Positions 32,754 to 44,614 of a stretch of 64,000 bases of DNA are shown here, one piece after another (the stretch's first letter is position 1; every line of letters begins with the position of its first letter). This DNA comes from Mucor racemosus (Eukaryota > Mucoromycota > Mucoromycetes > Mucorales > Mucoraceae). Position numbers and translations under genes: made by a program. The notes under the pieces were generated by a model. It saw only the letters and a list, made by a program, of their open reading frames with translations. It made no database searches and was not told the DNA's origin. The DNA is taken from assembly GCA_027405735.1 (NCBI GenBank), contig JAPEHQ010000007.1, forward strand, positions 372,001-436,000, written 5' to 3'.

Positions 32754-33420
32754 TTAGGATTCAATTTTGAGCATAGAACGAAGACCTCGTTGGATTTCAG
32801 AAAGAGCCAAATTAGTCTTTTCAAGTTCATAAGCAGCAGTAACGACCTTTTGAGGAGTAATCAAATTCATGAGATCCATAGATTGTTGTTGAAGAGAGGG
32901 ATTTACAGAATGATAAAGAGGTTGAGGATAATTGATAGGAGAACCACGAGCATTAAAAGCAGGGATAGGAAGTGCGCTTGGAGCAGGAGCATTGTTGAAT
33001 GTAGGACCAGCGTAAACTTGATCAACATAACTAATTTGTATATATAATTAATATATATATTAAAAAAAAAAAAAAAACTTATCAATTTTACCTTGATTGT
33101 TGTTGTTGATAGTGGTTATTACGCTTGTTTCTTCTAATAGGCTTATCATCTTCAGAGGATGATGAAGAAGAAGACGAATCTTCTTCAGTTACAGCTACAT
33201 TCACCTTTTTATTATTACGGCGTTGTTGATGATGTTGCTTGTTATGATTGTTGGTTGCCTGCAACTTCTTTTTATTGGGTTGTTGCTGATTGGTATGATG
33301 ACTATTCTTATTGGCCTTAGAAACATTAGCAATAGGCTTTAACTGTGCAGCATGAGAATGAGATTGCTTGGAATTGATGTTATTGTTGAAAGATTTAACA
33401 GATACAGTACGAGTAGACAT
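32754..33420 (-). CDS. Edc1/PNRC-type mRNA decapping activator
   Basis: Two exons: 33092-33420 and 32754-33030 (61-nt intron), 201 residues. The N-terminal half is basic and low-complexity (Asn, Gln, His, Lys) with an acidic Ser run before a second basic patch. The second exon begins SYVDQVYAGPTFNNAPAPSA and LPIPAF, which fits the short Edc1/PNRC signature YAGxxFxxSPxPSxLPxPxF. In yeast and human that peptide binds the EVH1 domain of Dcp1 and stimulates Dcp2. A C-terminal helix with LMNLITPQKVV and LEKTNLALSEIQRGLRSML follows. Length and disorder agree with the family. It is divergent from the CAP-Gly gene across a 694-bp spacer. Confidence 0.75.
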
Positions 33421-34043
33421 TTTGAGTTTTTTTTTTTTAATTTTTTTTAGGTAGGTTTTTAGTTTTTTTTTATATATTTTATAAATGAAAAAGAGAAAAG
33501 AGAGTAATAAGAGGGTAGGGGGAAAGTGCGTTAGATAAGTAATAAAGGGTTTTTTTTTTGGTTTTTTTTAATAGAAAAGAGTATTATATAATATAATAAA
33601 GAAAAGAGGCAAATGGAAGGAAAAAAAAGAGATGCTTTTATACTGAAAAATTACATAATAATTGTATTGTAAAATTAGATCAAGAATATGATTGGTGTTT
33701 GTATCAGAAACATGAGGTTTAATGGACGGAAAACTACGAATCAGCCGGATAAAAAAGAAAAAGAAAACAACACTAGTTCCAAATATGGATTTTGTGTACT
33801 TTTTTATATGATTGAAAGTAGTTAAAACCGTTTTATGGTGGAGTGGTTGCTATGAAGATAAAAATAAATAAAAAGGGGTTATTATAAAACTAACACACAT
33901 TCCGTTTTGAGTTACACAACGCTTACCTTGGAGCAACTCATAGAGCAAAAATTCATTATTTGAAATGTACACATAATTCAATATAATTTTAATTTATTAT
34001 ATTCACAGCTGACTTTTTCCATCTAAAATACCCTCTTTTTTCT

Positions 34044-34077
<34 letters not shown>

Positions 34078-34114
34078 TTTCTCTCTCTTTTTCTAGACCC
34101 CTTAAAAATCAAAA
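33421..34114. promoter_or_regulatory. Divergent promoter region with CT tract (34031-34096)
   Basis: Between the Edc1-like gene (minus) and the CAP-Gly gene (plus). A pyrimidine tract with about 17 CT repeats ends 18 bp before the ATG at 34115, a common arrangement before fungal start sites. Confidence 0.6.
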
Positions 34115-37100
34115 ATGTCTAGGTTACCAACCGCTGGTTTAACTTTAACTAATAATCCAACAAGAAGATTATCAAGAAAACCCTCAGCTGCAGAATTAAG
34201 AAAAAGAAAAACAATCTCAGAAAATGTTCCTCCAATGCCTAAATCATCAAAATCAACGACAAAAGCACGTTCACGTTCATTTGTTGCCACAGAAAGCAAT
34301 TATCAGCAACCAAATATACCAAATAGAATCATAACTTCTCCTAAACCAACTTCAAATCGATCTAAATCACTTTATATTGGTGAAAGAATTGCGGTAGATT
34401 CAATGGGAATAGTTGGTACCTTGAAATTTTTAGGTGAAGCTGAATTTAAAGAAGGCTTTTGGGCTGGTATTCAGTTAGATTTAGTTGGCTCTGGAAAAAA
34501 CGATGGATCTGTTAAAGGGTAAATGCATGAAAATCCCCTCTTTCCTTTCCTTTCCCCCTTTTTCTATTTGAAATGTTTCATATTCTAACACCACATTTCT
34601 GAATAGTGTACGTTATTTTTCGTGCCCTGCTCAAACTGGTCTATTTGTTTTAGCTTCCAAGGTAGCGCCTCTAACTGATGACTCCGATTCCGTTAGATCG
34701 CTGTCTCCGCCCATCAATAACCGTAATTCGGTTTCTTTGATCTCCAATGGTTCTAGAGCTGCTCGCTACATTGGATTGACTGCAAATCAATTATCTCAAC
34801 AACAACATCAACAGCAGCCAAAGAAAAAGAGTCGTACACCCTCATTGTCTGTGCGCTCCTCTGTAGCATCTCTACAAACTCCATTAACTTCCCCTGTTTC
34901 TACGTCTGGCGGTCGAAACAGCCTTCGTAGATCACAACCTTTAGTTCAATCTCCGACGCCCACACATTATAATCGTGGCATTCCATCACCTGCAATGACT
35001 CCAACAAGCCATAGCATTCACGATAATGCAGATGACTATTATCACGATTCTTTATTATCGTCTTCATCAGATGACATGTTGACTGAAACCCCTATTCCTG
35101 ACAATTTAGCTTTATCCAAATCTATTACTACATCCGCTGTCTCCGCATCCATCGCCGCTAATGCCCCTACATTGTCTTCTCCATCAACATCTTCTTCTTC
35201 TTTGATCGAATCACCACAAGAAAGGTTAGAGCGTATATTGGGGGAAGCTATTTCTCAAGCTCCTGATGAAACTGTAATGCGTTTACAACAATTACAATTG
35301 CGTGTAGAAGTTTTAGAAGCAGAAAATAAGTTTCTAAAATTAGAAAATACACAAAATAAGACAGCAGAGCAAATATTAGAACGTTCGCTTGTACTTAAAA
35401 AAAAAGATGATGCATCAAACGGTGAAGAGCTCTTTACATTGGAAGGCCATAAAGCCATTGTAGAAGAGATTAAAGAAAAGCATACAACTGAAATCACAAA
35501 ATTAAGTGCTCAACAAAAGGAGACATTACAAGCAATTCAACGTTTAGAAACAAAAGTACAAGAGTTGGAAGCAGAACAACAAAATCTAATCACTGAAAGA
35601 GACAGATCATTATTTGAAATCAGTACAGTACGCAAAGAGAAATCTATTGTTGAACATCGTGTACATGAATTAGAAAGCAAGATTGCTGAAGCTGAAGCTG
35701 CTACTGCCGCTGCTCAAGCTGGCGAAAAACTAATGATGGAAAAGACAAAATCATTGCAACAACAATTAGCTTCATCCCCTACCTCTCAACCTCATCAATA
35801 CTTTCAGCCTGGTTCTGATTCAGATACCATGGATCGTCAAATGAAGTTAGAAATGGAAATGGAAGAAGTCCATGAAAAAATGAGTTCTTTACGTGATGCT
35901 GCTCGTGCTAAAGATATGTTCTTGGCTTCTCTTTCTGAACAAGTAGAAACTCATCGTAATGCTGTAGAAGAAAAAGAGAGAGAAATTCGTCGTATCAAAG
36001 CTGATTCTGAACGTCATACTCGTGAAAAAGATCGCTTACTTGAAGAACTTAAAGATGTTGAGACCAAATGGCTTGCACATCAGGATTGCGCTTCTAAAGA
36101 TGCTTTTGATAAAGTTAAAAAAGAACTTGCTGCTGTCAAAGAAAACTTGGCTAAAGAGACTTCTTTAGTGCAAGAATATCGTGATCGTATTAATAGTCTC
36201 CAACAATCTGTAGATGAATTAAAGGTGGCTGGCATGGAGAGTATTGAATTATATGAGAGCTCTGTTGAAATGAATAGAGTTGATCGTGAAGCCCTTAATG
36301 CTAGCTTAGCAGACGAACGTCGTAAGGTTTCATCTTTGGAGGTTGAAAGAGAAGATTTGCGTAAAGCTGGTTTAGATGCTATTGAAGCTTACGAAGAAAC
36401 AATCCAAGAATTGAAAAAGGAGCGTTCTCTACAAATGGAAGAGCATGCTGTCAAACGCGAAGCACTTCAATCTACCGTTGAAACATTAAAACAAGAAATT
36501 GCTCAACTTATGAAGAATGTTGAGACAGAGGAAAAACATACTATATTACAAGATGTATGGGAAAGTGAACGCAAGAGACTCACCGAACAAATTGAAGGCC
36601 TTGAGCGTGAAAAATCCTCTCATGAAGCATTCAAAACTGAAGCTGAAGCTTGGAAAGATCAATCAAAAGAATCTGACAAACTCACTAAAGAAAAGACCAA
36701 ACTTGAGGAACAATTAGGTCGACTTCAAGCTGATTTCGATGATCAATTGGCATCTCGTGCTAAATACCTTGATGAAGTGCGTGCTGCTGTAGAGAGTCAA
36801 AAGAAGACTGAAAGTGAGCTTCGAAAATTATCTGAAGCTAAGGAGAAGCTTGAGAGAGAATTTGCAGAACAAAAGCAACAAATCACTCAAAACAGCAACA
36901 CATATGTCGATGAGAAGCAACACCAATTACAAATAGAAACATTCCGTGGTGAGATTGAGAAATTACAAGCACAAAATGCAATGTTACTAAAGCAAAAGGA
37001 GCAAGCAGAACAAGGACATCAAGATTCAAATCATTATCAGCAATTGATTTCTTCCCTCAGATCTGATAACAAAAAGATCTCTAAAGATTATGCTAAATTA

Positions 37101-37808
37101 GAAGATGCTCATAAACAAACTGAAATGGAATGTTTAAAACTCATGGAAGAAGTTGAAAAGCTGCATCAACAAGCTAGTCAAGATGAAGCAATCAAGCTTG
37201 TACTCAAAGAGGACTTGAGTGAGGAAGACAAAATTGCTAAACTTTTGCAACAAAACCAAAAGAAACTTGAACAAATCTCTATTCAACATGCTACAGAGTT
37301 GAGAGAATCCAAGGAAAAGGCAGAAATGCAAGAAAAAGAGCAAAAACGTCAAGTAGTAAATCTTAATCGTGATATCTCTGAACTTGAAAGCCTTATTGAG
37401 TCCAAGATCTTCAAGGAGGCTGATTTAGAAGAAGCTCTCGAGAAAGAACGCAAGCAAGTCAAGAAATTACAAATAGAGTTGCAAGATGCTAAAGATGAAA
37501 AGAAGGTTCTTGTAGAAGCTTCATCTTCTTCATCATCCATTAACAAAAAAGTCCAACAAATGCCCAAAAAGGACAATATCGGCGAAGATTTAACCGCTTA
37601 CTGTGAACTTTGTGAAGTGAATGGCCATGACTTGATCAGTTGTAAAGCAGTTACAGTAGCAAAAGATGGCTCTGATAGACCTGTAAGTTATAACCATCTT
37701 TTTTAGTCATATTTACTCATCCTATAATTGCTTTAGTATTGCGAAAACTGCGAGGAATATGGATTTCATTTAACAAACAAATGTCCAAATCAAAATGAAA
37801 CCTTCTAG
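34115..37808 (+). CDS. CLIP-170/Tip1/Bik1-type microtubule plus-end protein
   Basis: Three exons: 34115-34518, 34607-37682 and 37737-37808, giving 1183 residues. An N-terminal Ser/Lys/Arg-rich stretch precedes one CAP-Gly domain (about 88-155) with GEFWAG-like GFWAGIQLD and the tubulin-tail-binding GKNDG motif (127-131). The 88-nt intron falls inside CAP-Gly, and the domain is complete only after splicing. A Ser/Pro-rich linker, then about 750 residues of heptad coiled coil follow. The C terminus has two CCHC-like knuckles, CELCEVNGHDLISC and CENCEEYGFHLTNKC, and ends NETF, as CLIP-170 ends in an acidic-aromatic tail. The last exon supplies the second knuckle. Vertebrate CLIP-170 has two CAP-Gly domains; one is usual in fungi. 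Confidence 0.92.
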
Positions 37809-40204
37809 TTTTTATATATACGTATAGCAGACAACTCAATGTTAAATGTTTATATTTGATACCATCTACACCATTTTACTTTCTCTTTCTTTTTGTATAT
37901 CTTTTTTCTTTCTCTATCTTATCCATCATATTTATAATTATACATTCCTTATAACATACAATTTTTATATATATTATTATTTTTGCTTGTATATAATATA
38001 TACTCCTCCTTCTTCCCTTATTTACAATCTTACCTTCTTCGTATCATATATAGATATCACATATTTGTTGCATACATTCAAATAAAAAATATTATCATAT
38101 CACACTCTAAAAAATGCTTAGTTTATATCGCTATTCGTAAAATCAGCAATATGATATCTGATGGTATATCGGATCATTTGGAGCACATAGAATCGCAGTT
38201 TTAGAATTATCAACATATTATGATATAATATATTGCATTATTAATAGATTAAGTATTATCCTTAATATATTATTAGAATCAAAGAGCTATATGAGTACCA
38301 AACATTACCAAAATTGCATTCTGAGCTAAAACAAATTCTGTGTTACTGCTACAAAAATAGGTACTTCAATACAAAACAACATGAAATTTCGACATTATTC
38401 ATTCTTTACAGATCGAATGAATGGATTAAAGTATAAATATGCACTTATATTATACAATATATACCTCCAATTATGCATATTTTTGCAAAAATTACCAAAA
38501 AAACCGATATTTTTAAAGGATTGTTTTACGCACTTTTTGCACGAACCAGAAGCTCAAATTAGGTCGAAACTATTTTTTGGATCACATATCTTGTTGCTAT
38601 ATTTTCATTCAAAGTTTTTGGGATGATGAAAAACATGGTCAACATCGACCTCCCAACCCTTACAAGTATACGCAAAATTTGACAAAAATCGTTCAATTGG
38701 CATTTTAATCCCGAAAATGGGACTTTTTACTATATCTTTCCTAAGCTCAAAATGACTAAAATTCTTCATAAATTTACATGAAATCATTTAATTGGCTCTT
38801 AATTATTCTTAAAATCAATTTTTGTACAAAAAACCGTTATTTTTTCTTTTCAATATTGCGCGTTATTTTTGGTGAAAAAAAATTAAACTAGTAGCACCAT
38901 TCAACTCAAAATTAAAATCTCTATCTGTACCAATTAATAAGCAAAGCAAGTTTACATAGTAGACTTTGGAGTAATTTGCGAAAAAGAGCCTGAATTTTTT
39001 GAAAATGACATTCTGGAAGATCTGACGATCATAATTTCATCGGCATTTGAATTTGAATTTTCTGCAAAATCGAACTTTCAGAACTTGCAATAACTCTAAT
39101 CAAAGTAAACTTTTTACCTTCTTACTAAAGCAAATAAAAATGGGATATCAATTTGTGCATGCTCGAATGTACTTTGATAGAGCTACATGTAAAATAAATG
39201 AGATTTAAAACCAAGATAAAATCCTTTAAAACTCTTTCACATGATTGGCTGAGACTCGAAATACTTACAATGAGACTATTTTCATCGATCAACAGCAAAC
39301 TTTTCAAGGCATATTTACTATCATGAGATAACTTTGACAACAGCTAGTATGCATAATAGGTTTTTTGTATATTTATAAATATTTAATTCTGGGTTTGCAG
39401 TCGTTGAAATTTGTTTTTTTTTGTTTTTTTGTTTTTGTTTTTGTTTTGGGTAACTGAAAGATAACGATAAATGTATTTACATTACAGCTTTAAAAGAGTT
39501 GTATAGTTTTAATTTTTTGTAGCAGCAGGTTTGTGATGATGATACAATCTTATCGTAATAGAAGTATCTTGAATCAACTGAAAATTCAACACATAAAGCA
39601 TTCAATTATAAGCGTTTATTAAATAAAAAGCAAGAGATACAAAGAAAATAAATTTGTCATAGTACATTCTCTATAGAGTACTGGGAACCTCAACACACGT
39701 TGTTCTAGCATTTATCGGTTTTAGTAAAAGTGCTTGTGTTTATGTAACGTCAGTATAATTTTTAGCAGCATTTACATTGTAATTAAATACATAGTAAAAA
39801 GGGTGCAATTCGGAGTATGTTGATAGAAATTGCATACATATCTATCAGCATAGTTTACTTTTTTGTCAATCAACTCAAGAGGATAATAGTAAATAATCGG
39901 TTTTTATGTATATTAAAGGAATACATTGTGTACATCCATGTAGGACCAGTTAATTCACATTTGAACCTTTGCAGCAAATCAATTCATCTTAAATTGGATT
40001 CTTCTTGCAACTCCCAAACGAATTCAACTTCAGACTTGATTCTAAAATTAGTTGTTAAACAGGAGGAAAAGGTGCCTTGAAAAGTAAAAAGTGAAAAGGA
40101 AACAGCTTTAATTCAACCTCAACTTGTAATTGTATTTTGAAACTTTTTTTTCTATTCTTTCTTTCTCTTTCTCTTTCTCTTTTTCTAAAATATAAAATAC
40201 CAAC
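37809..40204. other. 2.4 kb AT-rich spacer without recognised gene
   Basis: Short frames only; none has a motif. 38380-39150 has the look of old repeat sequence but no second copy was seen in this window. A CT-rich tract at 40144-40186 precedes the ATG of the ADF-H gene. Confidence 0.45.
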
Positions 40205-41065
40205 ATGTGTGATTTAACTGATCCTCGTATTCTCGAAACTTATACCGCTATCACGGAAGATGAGCCAACCAATTGGTAATTTATTGATATAGACAGGATT
40301 CTTTACGATAAGAATGAATACTAATCTCAAATAAACAGGCTTATTCTCGGTTACAATGATACCAGAGATGTTATTTCTTTATACTCTAAAGGCACAGAAG
40401 GTTTAGAGTAAGTCGTTTTACCGTGCATTTAGTCTGGGAATTAAAAACTAATCCACCTGCTAAAATAGTGAATTTCGCAACCATTTAAGTGATGAAGTTT
40501 TGTATGGTTTTGTTAGAGTAGAGGATCGTTTTATTTTGATTACTTGGGTATCAGAGCAAGTTAGGTAAAATATAACCACAAAATTATATATCAATGCAAT
40601 GTATTAACTTGAAATACTTGAAAAATTATCAGTGGTGTTCGTAGAGGTATGAAAAGATAACACTAAAAGAGAAAGGGATATTAATATATATTTTATAAAA
40701 AGCTAGAGCACTTGTACACAGTAGATCTGTTGCATCACTTTTAAAGCTACATCATGCACAACTTACTGCATCTACCTTGAATGATTTAAGCGATAATAAT
40801 ATTCGTACTCGACTCAAGTTGGGAGATGGTAATCAACCTTCATCTCGCAGATCATCTGCATCTCTTTCACAAAAGAAAGCAAGTCGTAGACAATCAACAC
40901 AATCACCTGTACCACCTACAAGTCCAACTGATCCTGTACCATCTGCTGTCGCTGCTACTCCTGTCGCTGTGGTCGATCAACCAACCCAAGAAGATGAGTT
41001 TTTAGAAGCTAATGAGACATTTGCCACTCCTCCTGTTTCTGGTTCTTCAACAAGATTTATTGATG

Positions 41066-41100
<35 letters not shown>

Positions 41101-41776
41101 GCCGACAATGCTGCTGAGGAACAAAGAAAAAAACAAGCAGCAGAAGAGGAAAGACAAAAACAATTGTTGATTCAACAAAAGGAAGCAGAGGACAGAAAGA
41201 GAATTGAGGAACAGGAAAGAAAAGCTGCTGCTATGGCTGCTGAAGCTGCTGCCGCTGCCGCTGCCGCTGAAAAAGAAGCTAAAAGGATTGCAGCTGAAGA
41301 AGCAACTGCAAAGAGATTAGAGCAAGAAAGAATCTTAAAAGAGAAAATGGAAGCTGAACGTTTAATTGAAGAAAAGAAAATGTTACAAATGAAATTGTTG
41401 GAAGCAGAGAAAAATAAAGATATAGTTCTTTCTGGTTATGTATCAGTACAACCTTGCACAAGTCCAGTAAGTGTTTTACGAGATGTAAATGGACCTTGGT
41501 TAACACGAGTTTATTACTTGTTAGTTTTGGAGACGTAGATATTTCACAATCAAGGGAAAGAGTTTAACATTTTATAGTGACGAAATGAACCCAAATCCCA
41601 TCACAGTACTTGATTTGAATAGTGTCAAAAGATTAAGTAATGTAAATATCGATGTTGAAACATTTGTACCAAATGCATTCGTATTGGAAACTCAACAAAA
41701 TGGAGCATATCAACTATTCGCAGATAACAGAAAGGAAAGAGATACTATTTTAACAGCACTTCAAACCGTTATTTAA
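40205..41776 (+). CDS. ADF-H (coactosin-like) plus PH domain protein
   Basis: Six exons: 40205-40275, 40339-40407, 40469-40564, 40633-40646, 40703-41466 and 41525-41776, totalling 1266 nt and 421 residues. Exon 4 is only 14 nt. The ADF-H domain fills residues 1-115: MCDLTDPRILETYTAITEDE, NWLILGYND, LYGFVRVEDRFILITWVSE and RRARALVHSRSVASLLK. A Pro/Ser-rich linker, a poly-Gln run and a charged Ala/Glu/Lys coiled coil follow. The C terminus is PH-like: LSGYVSVQPCTSPFWRRRYF then TIKGKSLTFYSDEM, ending with an amphipathic helix DNRKERDTILTALQTVI. ADF-H domains bind actin; PH would bring it to membranes or a partner. The domain order is unusual among the actin-binding proteins I know. Confidence 0.85.
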
Positions 41777-42194
41777 TACATTTAATAAACAATAATATTG
41801 AGATATTTTCTCACTCACCATTCTATAAATCAGCACATTTATGTTTAAATTTTTTTTTTACAAGTGTCAAACTAAAGGATCAGATGAAATAATACATAAA
41901 GTAAAATATTCAGCAGGTGGATAACCATCTAGCATTTCTTTTTCTGTCCAACAATGCTTATTGTTTGAAATCAGGCAGTATCCTAGTGTAGTGTCACAAG
42001 GCCATATACCATTCTTAAAGAACGCAATATTTATATCTAAAGCAAGCTTATTCCTTCTTAAAAAAATGTTTACGTAAATTTCAAATATTGAATTCAATGA
42101 TCAAAATGTTTTTCAATAAATAAACCGATTTTAAAAGCATAAAGCAAAATGTAATTGATTTTCAACGAAAAAAAAATTTATATACAATTTACAG

Positions 42195-44171
42195 TTACGG
42201 TGATTTATCCCAATTATTTTCAACTAATCCTTTTCGATCTTCTGATTCTCCACCATGAATTTGCATTCTAAAGCTACTAAGAGGATCTAATTCATTTTGA
42301 GCTCGATGAGTTGTAGGTGAAGAGAATGAAGATGTATGTTTTCGTTTAAAAACAGATGTAAATGCATTATTATTCGATGTTTGTTCTTCCTCAGAATGTT
42401 GTGTTGTTGTATCTACTGTTTCCAAAATCAAATTTTGATCAAAAGAACTACTTTGTGGCTGTGTAATTGGAGTAGTTGTGGCAGAAGTAATATCATGCGT
42501 TGGATGATCTCTCCATCTCATTTCTCGATTATACCCTTCTTCTCCAATGCCTGTATTTCCAATTGAAATTGTATTTGAATGTGGTCTTGATTTTGTTATT
42601 TCTATCGGACTATGAGGTGAAATGCTATTGTCTGTTGTAGATTGGAATCGATGCTTTGTTATGATTGATTGGCTACGTTTAGTTGTAGTTGTATAACGAC
42701 TTATGCCCGAAAATGGGGCAGGAAATAGATCTGCTGCACCAGGATTTTGCGAACCATGATGATCAGCTTGATTGTTTAAATCTATATCGCTTTTATTTTC
42801 AAACATTTGAAACATGCTTCGTCTACGAACAACAGGTGGCTCTTGTTGGCGATCTTCTAACAGGATCTTTTCGTCGTCATCCTTGAGCTTTTCAGCCTCG
42901 TCTTCGGGTGCGGGCTGGCTTTTTGAGTTGTGTAAAAGCGCAACACCGGAACAAATACTCAAGAAACCGAGTACACAAGTAGCAATATCAGTAGGAGATG
43001 CATCAAAACCTCGGTATAACACAATTGAGCTTACAATGGTCATGGTAGTGAAAATCACATAATAAGTAGGAGTTACAAGGGCCGTATTAAATAAATTCAG
43101 AGCCTTATTTAAATAGACTATTTCAATCACTAGAGTAACAATTACAATCCCTAATACAACATAGATAAACCAATTTGTAAATTGATTTTCTTGACTAATT
43201 GAGTGAACAATTGCAGAGCCTAGACCTTGAGTAAATACAACAGAGATAGATCCAATTAAGGAGCATACAGAAATATAAACCAACATGTTCTTTTTACCCC
43301 ATCTTGGTCCACAATAAAAGACTAAGATTAATGAAATGACAATTGCAATACCACCGTACACCAAGAAACCTGATTTGTTTGACGTTCTTTTAGTATGTAA
43401 TATTTATGAATAAGCATTGCACATACCAACTGATAATACTAAATGCTTGAATGCTTCAATTGTTGTATCTGCTGAACTTTGTTCCGGTGCATGCAATACA
43501 ATTACTATTGCTCCCAAGATACATTGAAGACAGCCTATCTTGCCCTGAAAACTAAGGCGCTCTTTTAAAAATATTGATGAAAGAACAGCACTGTACATGA
43601 TACAAATATTTAGTTTTCAACGTAATTCATGCTATGTTTATGTATAATGTTGTGGTTTATTTACCTAATCACAACGCTCAAGGCTCCTAATGGAGTTACC
43701 AATATAGCTTGTGTAAAAGCATAAGCAATAAAATTACAAAGCTCGCCAACAATCACTACATAAGATGTGTTAATCCATACATGCATCGATTTTATTCGGA
43801 TGTAACATACTTAGAATCATGCCAGACCACCACATTGCTGATTTCAAATAAGTGTATCCTTCACCAGCAATACCTCCTGCAATAAAACGCATATAAACAA
43901 GGAAATCAGTAATGTCGTGTGATTTTATTTATATTACCAATGTGTACCTGATTTCTCAATGGATTGCAATAGACCCTTCTTTTTAAATACAAAACTACTT
44001 CCAATGAATATACCTATAGATATCAAGTTAATTATGTATTTTTCATTGCACTTTATATGCAATATTACCACTAGCTACAGCCAATGAGACACCAATGCCT
44101 TTATATAACCCTGCTTGTGCTCCTGTTGTATCTGTTGCAAATGGATTTGCAGTTCCATTCGTTGAACTCAT
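42195..44171 (-). CDS. NIPA-family magnesium transporter
   Basis: Six exons: 44069-44171, 43948-44013, 43811-43876, 43665-43755, 43427-43590 and 42195-43369, totalling 1665 nt and 554 residues. The N-terminal 330 residues form about nine membrane segments with the NIPA signatures YKGIGVSLAVASG, GSSFVFKKKGLL, GGIAGEGYTYLKSAMWWSGM and the GALSVVISAVLSSIFLKERL repeat of the DMT fold. VYISVCSLIGSISVVFTQGL and VTPTYYVIFTTMTIVSSIVL follow. The family exports or imports Mg2+ at plasma and endosomal membranes. The C-terminal 220 residues are hydrophilic, Ser/Thr-rich and probably cytoplasmic, longer than in animals. Divalent-ion specificity is inferred from family only. Five small introns are clustered in the 5' half. 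Confidence 0.9.
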
Positions 44172-44614
44172 TTTATAAAACTGAGAATATAGATTAGGAA
44201 AAGTGCGAAAAAAAAAAAGTGCGAAAAAGAGGAAAGAAAGAGGAATAAAATGAAAAACCAAGATCTTGTATAAATTTAATGTGATGTTTGCACTAATTAT
44301 AAATTTACACAATTTCGCCTAAACCGAAAATAAACCCTTTTGTGGCTGATTACATATACGGTAAATGGGATTAAATCTATTATTACACCTTCTGTTTTGA
44401 TCAATGCTCCTCCTCCTCTTCAATTTATCATAGATGCCAAGATCGGATTCTTACACTTTTTCTTAATGTAATATGATAGTTTTTTTTTTTTTTTTTACTT
44501 GAAAAGCAATCTTTATTAGTAGTTTATTATTGAATTTATACATAAAATACATTATTTGTTGGCTAATTAAAATTACACAATAATGCTCAACATGGCAAGG
44601 CTTAGTGATTTTTT

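Noticed and set aside
41867..42097. Minus-strand frame of 76 residues with a Cys/Trp-rich sequence (GIWPCDTTLGYCL)
   Set aside because: It overlaps 3' flanking DNA of two genes, has no motif I know and no splice or promoter support.
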